From Balamuthia mandrillaris (Eukaryota > Discosea > Longamoebia > Balamuthiidae), in NCBI GenBank assembly GCA_031835245.1, contig JAVKOQ010000029.1:1-64000 (forward strand): a stretch of 64,000 nt of DNA, read 5' to 3'. Below are positions 1-16,900 of the stretch, in pieces; position 1 is the stretch's first letter; each line of letters begins with the position of its first letter. The notes below the pieces were generated by a model. The model worked only from the letters and a program-made list of their open reading frames with translations. It had not been told where the DNA came from and did not search any database. Position numbers and translations under genes: made by a program.

Positions 1-153
1 AACCCTACTCAATATCATAACTATAGTTGAAAGTTACCAAAATGCCACCCAAAACTAACCAACATCTTACCCAGTCCAAGTCATAAACATCACAAATATC
101 CCTCCCATCAAAAATGCTTCTATTTACTAACCTTAAGCAAAGGTGTAGGAAAA

Positions 154-1509
154 ATGCGGAAAAATAGGACTCTGCCACGCAAGAGCACTGAATTGATTGA
201 CAGTCAGGAGAGGGAACAGGTCCTACGTCGATGGGTGGATCTGGCCATGAAGGAACGTCTTAGACTGGGGACCCTAAACGGTAATCGTTCGTGGAAGCCC
301 GCTTTGCAAGCTGTGCAATAAGAGGCAAAGATCCCCGAGTGTTTTGTCAAAGGGGACAAGCTAAATCAGTTTCTGGAGGAAGCGTTCAAGTTGGCGGTGG
401 AAAAGTATGGGCACCTGAACACTACCACAGTCAAGATTCCTTCTCCCAGGGTGAACCAAAAGGAGGAGGACGACAGAGGGGCAGAGGATCAGTGTAACTC
501 GGTAGCGGATTCGCCCCGCCGAGAGGAAGGGACAAGTGTTGTGCCCAAGGGGAAGATTGATTCGGACTCAGTCAGTGCAGCCGGCGTTAAGGAGCGAACC
601 AATAGTCAAGTGGCGCTGCTGTTTGATTGTATTAGCCGTGTTTCTCACGAGTGTGGTAAGCTCTCCGAGGCAGGCGTACTCTCACTCGCAGTGATTGTAC
701 GATTCAGGGACCTGATTGAATCCCTCGACAAGGAGATCAATAATCTTATGGTGGAAAAAGGAAGTGCAAATAGTACCAAAGGCGGCCTTACTCTGGGTTC
801 CCAACGGTCTTACGCGGAGGTGGTCGGATCCGCTCCGCGGTGTGATATGATTACTGCGGAAAGGAATTTCCCTCCAACGGCAACTACGGTCAGCGCGCCA
901 AGCTTGGAATACTGGAAGGAAGAAATGGCAAAGGAACAAGGGATATGTTGGCAGGATAACTCCAACATATACAGGAGGACGTGGACCAAAGATACAGTAA
1001 CCGACCCGAACTATTGGTCTACAGTAAAACCAAAGTATGGCTTTGCCAGTCCCTACTCCAAGGTAGGGGCGGTGGAGGGCAGATCGATTGTGGTGAGCGG
1101 TAAGGACCTTAAGAAGGAAAAGGTAAGTGAGAGGATCTTCGAGCTGGGGCTCAAGCACGTCGGAGTGTGGAAAGTAGGAGAGAAGAATGGCACGCAGCAT
1201 TGGGGAGTTACTTTGGAGCCGGCCCAGGCTGCCGAAGACATTATTGCGGAAAGAGCCAGGCTGTATGCTTTTACCCGCTGGTGGGTGGGCAAAGCCCGAA
1301 TTGAAGAAGCCAAGAATGAAGGTAAACCGCTGTGGAAGCCTAAAGAGCAAAGAAAGATGGAGAAGAAGAAGGAAAAGGAGGAGAATGTTGGAACAGTGGC
1401 CTTGGACAGCTCTTTGGAACTCTCAAGCATCGCGCTGGCTGAGGAGGTGTATCATGGTGCTGCCAACTGGTCTGACATTGTGGAGGAGGAAGGAGAGGAG
1501 ACCCAATGA
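154..1509 (+). pseudogene. LINE copy 1 ORF1, broken near the N-terminus
   Basis: The ATG at 154 opens the frame, which reaches a TAA at 319-321. The same frame continues from an ATG at 391 to the TGA at 1507-1509 (372 codons). Copy 3 reads through this place and encodes a Cys-x2-Cys motif (PACKLCKRGKDP). Copy 1 has small insertions there, net +6 nt, that create the stop and remove the motif. The rest is charged, with a Lys/Glu-rich C-terminus. By analogy with other LINEs this would be an RNA-binding protein, but I recognise no standard RRM or esterase domain. Either translation starts at 391 or this copy depends on ORF1 supplied by another. Confidence 0.7.
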
Positions 1510-4500
1510 CTTCAGTAGCGTTTGTCAACTCTAGGGGCTGGGGACAAGAGGAATTGGTCAGCTGTTGGGCTGACAGTAAGCAATTTGACATTATTGGAGT
1601 GTGCGAACATAGGAGGATGGTTGCCCCTCGATTGGAGGGGTATCGGTGGATGGGTGGAGGGGCTGCTCCAGGGAGGAGTGGCTATGGAAGGGGTGGCGCA
1701 GGTTTCTTTGTTCGAGAGGGCTTCAAGGGGAACATCAGAGAAAGGAAAGAGTGGCGAACACCCAACTCCACTTGGGTGGAACTGGCGGGACAGGGTTGCA
1801 TCTTTATAATCGGTATAGTGTATCTCCCTCCAGGAGGTACCGTGGACAACTTTAAGGTCACCTTGGCTGCGATTGAGAAAAGAATCCTGGACGTGGTCAA
1901 GGAAGGAAGACCCCTGATTATTGGAGGTGATTGGACCGCCAGGGTTGGAAAGGGATGGAATGGTAGAGGTGAATCTACTTACAACACGAGAGGAAAGGTG
2001 TTGGTGGAGGCTTTCAAAAGGCTGGCCCTCTCGTTGCCTCAGCTCGAAGAGGAAGCGCCAGTATTTACATGGAGAGCTGGAAAACGAAAGAGCATTGTGG
2101 ACTATGTGGTAGCATGGAGATGGACGGGCAAGGTAGTTGGTGACAGATGGCAAGCTTGGACCGATCATCGACCACTGGTAGTCGAGTTGAAGGCCCCAGC
2201 AGATAATTGTGGCGGGGTTTGGATGGAACGATGGAAGTGGAAGTCCTACTCGGAGGAAGATCGCAAGAGGAGGTGGAGGGAGTACAAACGCGGGTGCAAG
2301 CGTTTCTTCAAAGGAGAGGAATGGAAGGCCATGGTCAAGAAAACCCGGGAGGGAACAGCTACTGTTGAAGATCTTTGGAGCAAGTGGAAAAAAGGATTGT
2401 GGGATTGTGCAATGAGATGGTTTGGTAGAGAAAGGAGACTGATAGGAGCAACAACGAGCAGGGCAAGGAAGCCATGGTGGACAGCAGAGTTAACATCCTT
2501 GAACAAGCAGGTAGCGATAGCCCATGCTCAGTGGCTAAGAGAAGGAAAGAATGATGGAAAGGCCAGAGAGGAATTTGTGGAACTCAGGAAAAGGTTTGTG
2601 AAGTTGTGGAGAGCCAACAAATGGGACTGGATGAAGTGGAAAAGACAAGAGAACATCAAGGAAATGCAGAAATGGATCGGCAACATGTGGAGGATAGTGG
2701 CAAAGCGTAGAGCAGAGCCCAAAGCAGTTAGGGCGCACCACGGTAGCACGGCAGCCTTCAAGGAACATTGGGCAAAGCTGGGAAGGAAGGATTCTTCCAT
2801 TGGGAGCTTGCATCGAGAGGAAGCAGGTCCAGAAGGACTGCCTTGGTCTGGTAGTAACTGGCTTAAGAAGGAGAGTTTTAATCTTGCATGGAGGAAAAGA
2901 TTGAGGGTGGGCAAAGCAGCTGGGGTGGACAATATTGATGGGGAAATGATGAAGTATGGAGGCAAACATGTGCAAGATGCAACTTGGCCGCTGATCAAGG
3001 TCATTGAGAACCAAGGCATATTCCCCAAGGAGTGGAAACAGGGGGTGGTTATTCCCTTGCATAAGGCAGGAGATCCCCAGAATCCAGCAAACTATAGAGG
3101 TATTACTCTCCTATGCAATGCAGCCAAGGTGTTTGAAGGAGCTATCTTGGTACATTTGAACATACAAGCAAGAGAGCAAGGGTGGATAAGTAATTGCCAG
3201 GGTGGATTTAGAAAAGGAAGGGGAGTCATGGATCAGGTGTGGCGGTTGAAGAAATGCCTGATGAAGAGAAGCAAAGAACGTACCTATATTGCTCTGATGG
3301 ATATCAGCAAGGCATATGACATGCTTGACCATGACATACTGGCAAGGACATTACGCAAAAGAGGAGCAGAAGAGGCAGCAGTGGGTATCATTACAGAGTG
3401 GTACCATGGTATGACGAGTGTTATTCGCATGAATGGGCAGCTTTCAGAGGAATTTCTGGTGGAAAGAGGAGTTAAGCAAGGAGGAGTTTTGTCTCCATTC
3501 TTGTTCAATGTATACATTGATGTGGTGGCAAGAAAGCTACAAGCTGCAGAGGAGAAGGAAAGAGGAGATAAAGCAAGGAATGTTTGCTTGTTGTTTGCAG
3601 ATGACTTGGCAGTGGTGGCCAGCGACCCATTTGAGCTTCAGAGAAGATTGAATGTAGCAGTGGAGGCAGTGAATGCTCTGGGACTTCAGTTCAATGCAAA
3701 GAAATCAGTGGTGCTAGTACAAGGAAAGAAGGCTCATTTTCAAGAGTGGAGACTGAAGGGGGAGGCTGGGAAACGGGTGAAGGAGGCCAAGTACCTGGGA
3801 CTGTGGTTTGAAGAAAGTGGGGAATGGACAACTCATGCCAAGGAGAGGATCACCAAGGCCAAGCAAGCCCTCTACAGCCTTAGGCAGCGGGGAGCCAATG
3901 CCCAAGGCCTTGGTACACGCACTGCCCAGATTGCTGCAGAGGCTATTGTCAAGTCTACCTTGTCATATGGATTATGTATGACAGAGCTTTCCAAATCATG
4001 GTGGAAGAAGATCGAAGCAGTGTGGAATGAGACAGCAAGAAGTGTATTGCAAGTTCATCGAAGGACTGTGGCGGGGGTTTGTAGAGCAGAATTGGGCTGG
4101 TTGACCATCAAGGCCTGCTGTGAGTTGGAAAGACAAGCAGTAATTCATCATGCTGAGAGGCAAGATGGCCACTTTGAGCTACTTGAAGAGGTAAGCCAAG
4201 CAAGTGAAGAGGAAGGGGAGAAGAATGAAGGTGAGGGAGGTGACGGAACGACAGTTGTTGAAAAGAAAGCCATGAGGATGAGGGCCTTAACTCGAGTAGC
4301 CAAGATGGAGTATGCAGCTGAAGGAGAAAGAGGAACAAGAGCATGGCTATGGCATAACTTCTTGACAAATGGAAGATGTTTGGTTGGACAACAACGGAGC
4401 TTAGTGATTACCAACCCAAGGAAAGAACGTTTGATGAATGCTATTCGCTGTGGTGGCCTGCCTATTGGAAAAAAGTGGGGATCCATTCAGCAGTCTGAGG

Positions 4501-4811
4501 TGGATAGCAAGTGCCCTGCATGTGATGCTGAGGAAGAAACAGCAGAACACTTCCTGTTAAGGTGTCCTAACCTTTGGGAAGATCGCTTTAGAATCTGGAG
4601 TGTGGACAATGGAAGTGAAGAACAAGTCAGAAAGCTGATTATTGAAGACTGTACAACAAAGCTCATGTCAAGTGGAAAGAAATGTAACAGAGCTCAAGAG
4701 ATGGAACAATGTAAGCAAAGTTGTAAACGAGTCTGGAGATTATGGGCAGCAAGAGCAAGTTGGAAGCATGGAAGTTCTTCTGCATTTTATCAGTCTTTGG
4801 AAGTAATGTAA
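1506..4811 (+). CDS. LINE copy 1 ORF2: endonuclease-reverse transcriptase
   Basis: This 1101-residue protein has the usual LINE order. An APE-like endonuclease occupies about residues 1-240, with motifs VNSRGWG, GVCEHRR, YLPPGG, GGDW, SIVDYV and TDHRPL. The reverse transcriptase covers about 480-830, with [15 protein letters not shown], the motif-A aspartate in [19 protein letters not shown] and the catalytic FADD. A CX2CX8HX4C zinc motif ([18 protein letters not shown]) lies near residue 1000. The ATG overlaps the ORF1 stop as ATGA, so translation is probably coupled by termination and reinitiation. The conserved Asn of the endonuclease GDxN motif is Thr here (GGDWTAR), whereas copies 2 and 3 keep Asn. 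This copy is probably endonuclease-defective although its frame is open. Confidence 0.93.
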   Translation: MTSVAFVNSRGWGQEELVSCWADSKQFDIIGVCEHRRMVAPRLEGYRWMGGGAAPGRSGYGRGGAGFFVREGFKGNIRERKEWRTPNSTWVELAGQGCIFIIGIVYLPPGGTVDNFKVTLAAIEKRILDVVKEGRPLIIGGDWTARVGKGWNGRGESTYNTRGKVLVEAFKRLALSLPQLEEEAPVFTWRAGKRKSIVDYVVAWRWTGKVVGDRWQAWTDHRPLVVELKAPADNCGGVWMERWKWKSYSEEDRKRRWREYKRGCKRFFKGEEWKAMVKKTREGTATVEDLWSKWKKGLWDCAMRWFGRERRLIGATTSRARKPWWTAELTSLNKQVAIAHAQWLREGKNDGKAREEFVELRKRFVKLWRANKWDWMKWKRQENIKEMQKWIGNMWRIVAKRRAEPKAVRAHHGSTAAFKEHWAKLGRKDSSIGSLHREEAGPEGLPWSGSNWLKKESFNLAWRKRLRVGKAAGVDNIDGEMMKYGGKHVQDATWPLIKVIENQGIFPKEWKQGVVIPLHKAGDPQNPANYRGITLLCNAAKVFEGAILVHLNIQAREQGWISNCQGGFRKGRGVMDQVWRLKKCLMKRSKERTYIALMDISKAYDMLDHDILARTLRKRGAEEAAVGIITEWYHGMTSVIRMNGQLSEEFLVERGVKQGGVLSPFLFNVYIDVVARKLQAAEEKERGDKARNVCLLFADDLAVVASDPFELQRRLNVAVEAVNALGLQFNAKKSVVLVQGKKAHFQEWRLKGEAGKRVKEAKYLGLWFEESGEWTTHAKERITKAKQALYSLRQRGANAQGLGTRTAQIAAEAIVKSTLSYGLCMTELSKSWWKKIEAVWNETARSVLQVHRRTVAGVCRAELGWLTIKACCELERQAVIHHAERQDGHFELLEEVSQASEEEGEKNEGEGGDGTTVVEKKAMRMRALTRVAKMEYAAEGERGTRAWLWHNFLTNGRCLVGQQRSLVITNPRKERLMNAIRCGGLPIGKKWGSIQQSEVDSKCPACDAEEETAEHFLLRCPNLWEDRFRIWSVDNGSEEQVRKLIIEDCTTKLMSSGKKCNRAQEMEQCKQSCKRVWRLWAARASWKHGSSSAFYQSLEVM

Positions 4812-5042
4812 GCAAGGAAAAGAGGAAAAAGGAAAGGGAAAGAAAAGGATAGCTAGATGATACAAAGTTGGTCTGAAATCTCATTAAACACCTTTCACTT
4901 GTGAATTGAGTAACAATTGGGAAGGCATTGAGGATGAGGGAGTAAGAAAAGTAAGAGTACACTATGTATGTACAAGGCTTACTTTTTATGTATAGATTGG
5001 TGTTGCTCTCAGAGCAAATAAACTTTTTATTACTACTACTAC

Positions 5043-5858
5043 CTACCCAGCACTTTCAAGTTTTCCACTTGTTTGATGTGAGAAAATACTGATAAACTCA
5101 GAATTTTGGAAAAACTTGATTATGCACAGTAATATCTATAATGCAAATAATTATTTTTATTTTTTTTCTAGTTGTGTAGGAAAAGTTCTTCTTGAGTTTT
5201 ACCTTTTTGACACTGGGCTCAAACTACTTGATAGTCCCTTGAAGAATGACTTAAGTAGGCAGACAGTCCCTTTTCTCTCCCTCTCTCTTTTTCTCTCTCT
5301 TATTCTTTCTTCTCCCTTGTCTTCCAGTCTTGAACATGGGTTCTGAGCCGGTTCTGTTTTTGGGTGGTAAGTTGAGAAAGAGGAAGAAAGAAGTGAAAAG
5401 AGCTGTGGGTGAAGGGAGAGAGGGAGGAGAGGAAGAAAGTGAGGGAGAGGAAAAGAGAAAGGAGAGAGGGAGAGAAATGAGACCTTCTTTCTTTCATTCT
5501 ATTAAAGGTCTTCTCCACACCCATCCCTGGGAGTCACTCTTTGGTTGACTGTCAGGCCAATAATCATGATACTACTCTCCAAAATGCCTGGACCACAAGG
5601 AAACAAAGGTGACAAGAAGGAAGAATATGTGTGTAATGCTAACTAAAAGAAGAAAGGAGATAACGGAATAAAAGGAGGAAGGCTGGTGATATGACAGCAG
5701 CAATTAATGCACATCATGGATGTCAATAGGAAGAAAGGAAGTACTCAACACTTTGTTTAGAGCAAATTGTTCCAGGGCTCTCTGGCAAGGGAGTGTTTGT
5801 GATGAAAGCAATGTTGAGTTTTAACCCATTTTCATTCAGAAATTGAACAAGCAAAAAA
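5043..5858. other. Intergenic spacer with CT- and GA-rich stretches
   Basis: This spacer separates LINE copy 1 from the 3' end of the CLC gene. It holds a CT-rich run at about 5271-5325 and a purine-rich run at about 5376-5480. ORFs across these runs have repetitive composition and no recognisable domain. I see no RNA gene here. Confidence 0.5.
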
Positions 5859-10735
<4,877 letters not shown>

Positions 10736-10982
10736 TAGCTTGCTCGTTTTGGTCTTTCTTTTTCTGGTTTTTTTTAAAAGAAAAAAAAAACAACAGAGGA
10801 AAAACAACAAAAAAAACAGACAAAAAACAAAACTGAGCAGTGCGACTTGCAAAACGCAGAAAAACAGGTTGGTGGTTTCGTTTTTTTTTTTTTTTTCATT
10901 CTTGTAAACAAACAATGCAGCAAAAGAAAGATAGTGTGGAGCCCAACCATCAAGGCAAAAGGGAAAAAGAGTGTAAATGTAA

Positions 10983-13900
10983 CTACTTGCCCCTGCCTCT
11001 TTTTCGTTGCGCAATCCTTCGTGTTTTGCTTGTGTGGGTGGGCTCAGGAGAGCTCTCTGATTCATGAGCTTCTTGTTCATATTTGTGTTCTTGCTCTTCA
11101 CTGCTGAGTTGTTGCTGCATCGTGCCCTTCTTCTGAGCGCAGTAAAAGTCAGGAAAAAGTAAAGCAGAATGGTCCGAGTGCAATACATTCAAGTACCTTT
11201 GTATTCTTGCTTTTAACTGTTTTTTTGGGCTTTTTGGGATGGGAACCTTCAATGTGAGCAATTGTAGTGGTAGAGGGAGTCACCTTTCGTTTCCTGTCAG
11301 AGGGTTAGCCAAGCTACTTCTGATGAGGCGAAGGGAAACCTACCGCTTGGCTACACGTCGACTGGCAGCTATTTTTCCCGTTTCCATTTCTTCCTTTGCT
11401 TCTTTCTCTTTTACGCCTTCCTCCTCCTTCTCTTTCTCGCTCTCCTCCTCTTCCTCTTCCTCCTCTTCCTCTTCCTCCTCTTCCTCCTCTTCCTCACTAC
11501 TGGAATGTTCTTTAAGTGATAGCCCACGTTTAGCCTTTCTGTCAACAGATGTTCGGCGCTGTGTAGGCTTATTTTTAGAAGGATCCAAATAGGTATCTTC
11601 CTCCATTTTGTTCTATTGTGGTTTGTTAAACACTTGTTTGCCCATGGTGTATGCGGAAGCCAGCTTTCTTACCTTTTTGGCCCTTTTGGTGCTAGCGATC
11701 TGTTTGGCAGCAGCTACCTAGATGTTTCCATTCTAAGGTAAAGAAATTTTGTAGGTGCAAGGAAGGGAAAGGGTTTAAGTACCGGTGGTGTCTTTCTCTT
11801 GGGATTTTCAGCTAAGGAAGTATCAGTGCTCTGAGATATGTATGAGGAGCAAAGACAAGAACGTTGTTGATCGTAACACAAAGAGCAACAAAATGGAGAG
11901 AGAGAGAGAGAGAGGGTTTTTCACCTTCGCAGGCGCACTTTCGTAAATAAGTCTGTGTCTAGCACCAGTTGGCAAGGAAAAGTCCGCAGGTAGATACTTC
12001 CGATTTTGGTAGGAAAAATGCGGAAAAATAGGACTCTGCCACGCAAGAGCACTGAATTGATTGACAGTCAGGAGAGGGAACAGGTCCTACGTCGATGGGT
12101 GGATCTGGCCATGAAGGAACGTCTTAGACTGGGGACCCTAAACGGTAATCGTTCGTGGAAGCCCGCTTTGCAAGCTGTGCAATAAGAGGCAAAGATCCCC
12201 GAGTGTTTTGTCAAAGGGGACAAGCTAAATCAGTTTCTGGAGGAAGCGTTCAAGTTGGCGGTGGAAAAGTATGGGCACCTGAACACTACCACAGTCAAGA
12301 TTCCTTCTCCCAGGGTGCACCAAAAGGAGGAGGACGACAGAGGGGCAGAGGATCAGTGTAACTCGGTAGCGGATTCGCCCCGCCGAGAGGAAGGGACAAG
12401 TGTTGTGCCCAAGGGGAAGATTGATTCGGACTCAGGCAGTGCAGACGGCGTTAAGGAGCGAACCAATAGTCAAGTGGCGCTGCTGTTTGATTGTATTAGC
12501 CGTGTTTCTCACGAGTGTGGTAAGCTCTCCGAGGCAGGCGTACTCTCACTCGCAGTGATTGTACGATTCAGGGACCTGATTGAATCCCTCGACAAGGAGA
12601 TCAATAATCTTATGGTGGAAAAGGAAGTGCAAATAGTACCAAAGGCGGCCTTACTCTGGGTTCCCAACGGTCTTACGCGGAGGTGGTCGGATCAGCTCCG
12701 CGGTGTGATATGATTACTGCGGAAAGGAATTTCCCTCCAACGGCAACTACGGTCAGCGCGCCAAGCTTGGAATACTGGAAGGAAGAAATGGCAAAGGAAC
12801 AAGGGATATGTTGGCAGGATAACTCCAACATATACAGGAGGACGTGGACCAAAGATACAGTAACCGACCCGAACTATTGGTCTACAGTAAAACCAAAGTA
12901 TGGCTTTGCCAGTCCCTACTCCAAGGTAGGGGCGGTGGAGGGCAGATCGATTGGGGTGAGCGGTAAGGACCTTAAGAAGGAAAAGGTAAGTGAGAGGATC
13001 TTCGAGCTGGGGCTCAAGCACGTCGGAGTGTGGAAAGTAGGAGAGAAGAATGGCACGCAGCATTGGGGAGTTACTTTGGAGACGGCCCAGGCTGCCGAAG
13101 ACATTATTGCGGAAAGAGCCAGGCTGTATGGTTTTACCCGCTGGTGGGTGGGCAAAGCCCGAATTGAAGAAGCCAAGAATGAAGGTAAACCGCTGTGGAA
13201 GCCTAAAGAGCAAAGAAAGATGGAGAAGAAGAAGGAAAAGGAGGAGAATGTTGGAACAGTGGCCTTGGACAGCTCTTTGGAACTCTCAAGCATCGCGCTG
13301 GCGGAGGAGGAGTATCATGGTGCTGCCAACTGGTCTGACATTGTGGAGGAGGAAGGAGAGGAGACCCAATGACTTCAGTAGCGTTTGTCAACTCTAGGGG
13401 CTGGGGACAAGAGGAATTGGTCAGCTGTTGGGCTGACAGTAAGCAATTTGACATTATTGGAGTGTGCGAACATAGGAGGATGGTTGCCCCTCGATTGGTG
13501 GGGTATCGGTGGATGGGTGGAGGGGCTGCTCCAGGGAGGAGTGGCTATGGAAGGGGTGGCGCAGGTTTCTTTGTTCGAGAGGGCTTCAAGGGGAACATCG
13601 GAGAAAGGAAAGAGTGGCGAACACCCAACTCCACTTGGGTGGAACTGGCGGGACAGGGTTGCATCTTTATAATCGGTATAGTGTATCTCCCTCCAGGAGG
13701 TACCGTGGACAACTTTAAGGTCACCTTGGCTGCGATTGAGAAAAGAATCCTGGACGTGGTCAAGGAAGGAAGACCCCTGATTATTGGAGGGGATTGGAAC
13801 GCCAGGGTTGGAAAGGGATGGAATGGTAGAGGTGAATCTACTTACAACACGAGAGGAAAGGTGTTGGTGGAGGCTTTCAAAAGGCTGGCCCTCTCGTTGC

Positions 13901-16900
13901 CTCAGCTCGAAGAGGAAGCGCCAGTATTTACATGGAGAGCTGGAAAACGAAAGAGCATTGTGGACTATGTGGTAGCATGGAGATGGACGGGCAAGGTAGT
14001 TGGGGACAGATGGCAAGCTTGGACCGATCATCGACCACTGGTAGTCGAGTTGAAGGACCCAGCAGATAATTGTGGCGGGGTTTGGATGGAACGATGGAAG
14101 TGGAAGTCCTACTCGGAGGAAGATCGCAAGAGGAGGTGGAGGGAGTACAAACGCGGGTGCAAGCGTTTCTTCAAAGGAGAGGAATGGAAGGCCATGGTCA
14201 AGAAAACACGGGAGGGAACAGCTACTGTTGAAGATCTTTGGAGCAAGTGGAAAAAAGGATGGTGGGATTGTGCAATGAGATGGTTTGGTAGAGAAAGGAG
14301 ACTGATAGGAGCAACAACGAGCAGGGCAAGGAAGCCATGGTGGACAGCAGAGTTAACATCCTTGAACAAGCAGGTAGTGATAGCCCATGCTCAGTGGCTA
14401 AGAGAAGGAAAGAATGATGGAAAGGCCAGAGAGGAATTTGTGGAACTCAGGAAAAGGTTTGTGAAGTTGTGGAGCGCCAACAAATGGGACTGGATGAAGT
14501 GGAAAAGACAAGAGAACATCAAGGAAATGCAGAAATGGATCGGCAACATGTGGAGGATAGTGGCAAAGCGTAGAGCAGAGCCCAAAGCAGTTAGGGAGCA
14601 CCACGGTAGCACGGCAGCCTTCAAGGAACATTGGGCAAAGCTGGGAAGGAAGGATTCTTCCATTGGGAGCTTGCATCGAGAGGAAGCAGGTCCAGAAGGA
14701 CTGCCGTGGTCTGGTAGTAACTGGCTTAAGAAGGAGAGTTTTAATCTTGCATGGAGGAAAAGATTGAGGGTGGGCAAAGCAGCTGGGGTGGACAATATTG
14801 ATGGGGAAATGATGAAGTATGGAGGCAAACATGTGCAAGATGCAACTTGGCCGCTGATCAAGGTCATTGAGAACCAAGGCATATTCCCCAAGGAGTGGAA
14901 ACAGGGGGTGGTTATTCCCTTGCATAAGGCAGGAGATCCCCAGAATCCAGCAAACTATAGAGGTATTACTCTCCTATGCAATGCAGCCAAGGTGTTTGAA
15001 GGAGCTATCTTGGTACAATTTAACATACAAGCAAGAGAGCAAGGGTGGATAAGTAATTGCCAGGGTGGATTTAGAAAAGGAAGGGGAGTCATGGATCAGG
15101 TGTGGCGGTTGAAGAAATGCCTGATGAAGAGAAGCAAAGAACGTACCTATATTGCTCTGATGGATATCAGCAAGGCATATGACATGCTTGACCATGACAT
15201 ACTGGCAAGGACATTACGCAAAAGAGGAGCAGAAGAGGCAGCAGTGGGTATCATTACAGAGTGGTACCATGGTATGACGAGTGTTATTCGCATGAATGGG
15301 CAGCTTTCAGAGGAATTTCTGGGGGAAAGAGGAGTTAAGCAAGGAGGAGTTTTGTCTCCATTCTTGTTCAATGTATACATTGATGTGGTGGCAAGAAAGC
15401 TACAAGCTGCAGAGGAGAAGGAAAGAGGAGATAAAGCAAGGAATGTTTGCTTGTTGTTTGCAGATGACTTGGCAGTGGTGGCCAGCGACCCATTTGAGCT
15501 TCAGAGAAGATTGAATGTAGCAGTGGAGGCAGTGAATGCTCTGGGACTTCAGTTCAATGCAAAGAAATCAGTGGTGCTAGTACAAGGAAAGAAGGCTCAT
15601 TTTCAAGAGTGGAGACTGAAGGGGGAGGCTGTGAAACGGGTGAAGGAGGCCAAGTACCTGGGACTGTGGTTTGAAGAAAGTGGGGAATGGACAACTCATG
15701 CCAAGGAGAGGATCACCAAGGCCAAGCAAGCCCTCTACAGCCTTAGGCAGCGGGGAGCCATTGCCCAAGGCCTTGGTACACGCACTGCCCAGATTGCTGC
15801 AGAGGCTATTGTCAAGTCTACCTTGTCATATGGATTATGTATGACAGAGCTTTCCAAATCATGGTGGAAGAAGATCGAAGCAGTGTGGAATGAGACAGCA
15901 AGAAGTGTATTGCAAGTTCATCGAAGGCCTGTGGCGGGGGTTTGTAGAGCAGAATTGGGCTGGTTGACCATCAAGGCCTACTGTGAGTTGGAAAGACAAG
16001 CAGTAATTCATCATGCTGAGAGGCAAGATGGCCACTTTGAGCTACTTGAAGAGGTAAGCCAAGCAAGTGAAGAGGAAGGGGAGAAGAATGAAGGTGAGGG
16101 AGGTGCCGGAACGACAGTTGTTGAAAAGAAAGCCAAGAGGATGAGGGCCTTAACTCGAGTAGCCAAGATGGAGTATGCAGCTGAAGGAGAAAGAGGAACA
16201 AGAGCATGGCTATGGCATAACTTCTTGACAAATGGAAGATGTTTGGTTGGACAACAACGGTGCTTAGTGATTACCAACCCAAGGAAAGAACGTTTGATGA
16301 ATGCTATTCGCTGTGGTGGACTGCCTATTGGAAAAAAGTGGGGATCCATTCAGCAGTCTGAGGTGGATAGCAAGTGCCCTGCATGTGATGCTGAGGAAGA
16401 AACAGCAGAACACTTCCTGTTAAGGTGTCCTACCCTTTGGGAAGATCGCTTTAGAATCTGGAGTGTGGACAATGGAAGTGAAGAACAAGTCAGAAAGCTG
16501 ATTATTGAAGACTGTACAACAAAGCTCCTGTCAAGTGGAAAGAAATGTAACAGAGCTCAAGAGATGGAACAATGTAAGCAAAGTTGTAAACGAGTGTGGA
16601 GATTATGGGCAGCAAGAGCAAGTTGGAAGCATGGAAGTTCTTCTGCATTTTATCAGTCTTTGGAAGTAATGTAAGCAAGGAAAAGAGGAAAAAGGAAAGG
16701 GAAAGAAAAGGATAGCTAGATGATACAAAGTTGGTCTGAAATCTCATTCAACACCTTTCACTTGTGAATTGAGTAACAATTGGGAAGGCATTGAGGATGA
16801 GGGAGTAAGAAAAGTAAGAGTACACTATGTATGTACAAGGCTTACTTTTTATGTATAGATTGGTGTTGCTCTCAGAGCAAATAAACTTTTTATTACTACT

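Larger units (their letters stand above)
145..5042 (+). mobile_element. Full-length non-LTR retrotransposon (LINE), copy 1
   Basis: The 4.9-kb element has two overlapping ORFs, a 3' UTR of about 230 bp and a tail of TAC repeats instead of poly(A). Its 5' boundary is inferred from copy 2, whose target-site duplication fixes the start at gtaggaaaaATG. The 5' UTR is therefore only about 9 nt. Copies 1 and 2 are nearly identical at the base level, which points to recent activity. I see no convincing target-site duplication around copy 1. ORF2 combines an APE-type endonuclease, a reverse transcriptase and a C-terminal CCHC motif, as in the I/Jockey/R1-like part of the LINE tree. I see no RNase H domain. 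Clade assignment would need a phylogeny. Confidence 0.95.

Noticed and set aside
60-5050. Possible target duplication of LINE copy 1 (tacccag near 69 and 5044)
   Set aside because: Only 7 bp, and the left copy lies about 75 bp before the element start. Probably chance.
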